From contig NZ_JADLRJ010000018.1 in NCBI RefSeq assembly GCF_015477355.1, positions 62,001 to 126,000 on the forward strand: a stretch of DNA of 64,000 nt. Direction: 5' to 3'. Positions 63,583 to 64,000 of the stretch are shown piece after piece. Source of the DNA: Nocardia blacklockiae. Lineage in GTDB: Bacteria; Actinomycetota; Actinomycetes; Mycobacteriales; Mycobacteriaceae. The notes beneath the pieces were generated by a model. The model was not told where the DNA came from, did not search any database, and saw nothing but the letters and a program-made list of their open reading frames with translations. Both the position numbers and the translations under genes were made by a program. Each line of letters opens with the position of its first letter. The stretch's first letter is position 1.

Positions 63583-64000
63583 GTGTCGTCCGGTCCGCGA
63601 ACCGCCACGCCCGGAAGCTGCCCGGTAGTGGGGTCCCCCCTCGATTCCGACGGCCCGCGCACCCTGCTCGATACCCCGGAATTCGCCGCGGACCCGCACG
63701 CCTTCTACCGGTCCATGCGGGAGCGGTTCGGGTCCATGGTGCCGATCGAGCTCTCCCCGGGGGTCCCGGCCACGCTCGTCATCGGCTACCGCACGGCGCT
63801 GCAGATCCTCAACGACCCGGAGCACTTCCCGGCCGACCCGCGGCACTGGCAGGACTCCGTGCCCGAGGACTGCCCCGTGCGGCCGATGCTGCAGTGGTAT
63901 CCCAACGCCCTGCGCAACTCCGGCACCGTGCACACCCGCTACCGGCAGGCCTACAGCGCGGCCATCGACGGGATCGACCTGCACGCGCTGCACGCGACGG
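63583..64000 (+). CDS. Cytochrome P450, N-terminal part (cut by window end)
   Basis: The first 139 residues read like the N terminus of an actinobacterial P450: LLDTPEFAADPHAFYRSMRERFG, VPIELSPGVPATLVIGYRTALQILNDPEHFPADPRHW and NSGTVHTRYRQAYSAAIDGID. The GVPATLVIGY..ALQILNDPEHF pattern is typical of P450s in conservon-like clusters, where they follow roadblock and GTPase genes; that context cannot be tested here. GTG at 63583 follows GAGGTG at about 9 nt. I-helix and heme motifs would lie beyond the window. Confidence 0.78.
   Translation, partial: MSSGPRTATPGSCPVVGSPLDSDGPRTLLDTPEFAADPHAFYRSMRERFGSMVPIELSPGVPATLVIGYRTALQILNDPEHFPADPRHWQDSVPEDCPVRPMLQWYPNALRNSGTVHTRYRQAYSAAIDGIDLHALHAT

Overview
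The window is high-GC actinobacterial chromosome with GC-rich third codon positions, many GTG starts, TANNNT-type -10 elements and IdeR-type iron boxes. Gene content points to the mycolic-acid actinomycetes, most likely Nocardia or a close relative: a lipoprotein class A beta-lactamase of the Nocardia FAR/AST type, WhiB, a secretory lipase, several P450/monooxygenase genes and many small oxidoreductases. Gene order follows the Mycobacterium tuberculosis Rv1828-Rv1854c block in outline: FtsR-type MerR, BFN nuclease, second MerR, gcvP, VWA protein, glcB, two CNNM/CBS proteins, guaB1, M56 protease, blaI, thioesterase, ureABC...FGD and ndh. Species-specific genes are inserted between these anchors. 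Species identity and synteny are recalled, not computed.

Layout. 1-5.3 kb: two MerR regulators and a bifunctional nuclease, then a tandem glycine riboswitch controlling gcvP. 5.3-13.2 kb: GIY-YIG protein, VWA/binding protein, whiB, small ORFs, class A beta-lactamase, flavodoxin-fold quinone reductase, secretory lipase and a DUF4185 protein. 13.3-17.9 kb: malate synthase G, an autoregulated TetR/acyl-CoA dehydrogenase operon and a stand-alone 33-codon peptide unit with its own terminator. 18.0-27.7 kb: hot-dog-fold protein, CPA2 antiporter, a secreted LVIVD/DUF305 pair, two CNNM/CBS proteins and guaB1. 27.9-30.0 kb: DUF1992 protein and the BlaI/M56 pair. 30.0-33.9 kb: an iron-regulated island with a FecCD2/ATPase siderophore importer, an iron box, a divergent FhuF-like gene, a second iron box over a promoter and a candidate ~100-nt sRNA. 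That sRNA lies immediately upstream of the thioesterase gene, which is the position of MrsI in M. tuberculosis.

34.5-45.6 kb: the urease genes. ureABC and ureFGD are separated by about 6.5 kb holding an O-methyltransferase and three small regulator-plus-enzyme or efflux units. 45.7-52.3 kb: two membrane or secreted proteins, ndh, a TetR/P450 divergent pair and a degenerate class A-like serine hydrolase. 52.7-61.8 kb: recC-recB-recD, translationally coupled, with a 44-codon ORF bridging recB and recD by 4-nt overlaps at both ends. 61.9-64.0 kb: an EthA-like Baeyer-Villiger monooxygenase and the 5' part of a second P450 that runs off the window.

The least explained features are the MrsI-position sRNA, the recB-recD bridging ORF with the acidic RecB N-terminal extension, the 33-codon peptide transcription unit at 17.8 kb, the 42-codon ORF upstream of whiB, and the split urease locus. 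I saw no tRNA, rRNA, CRISPR array, insertion sequence or prophage.
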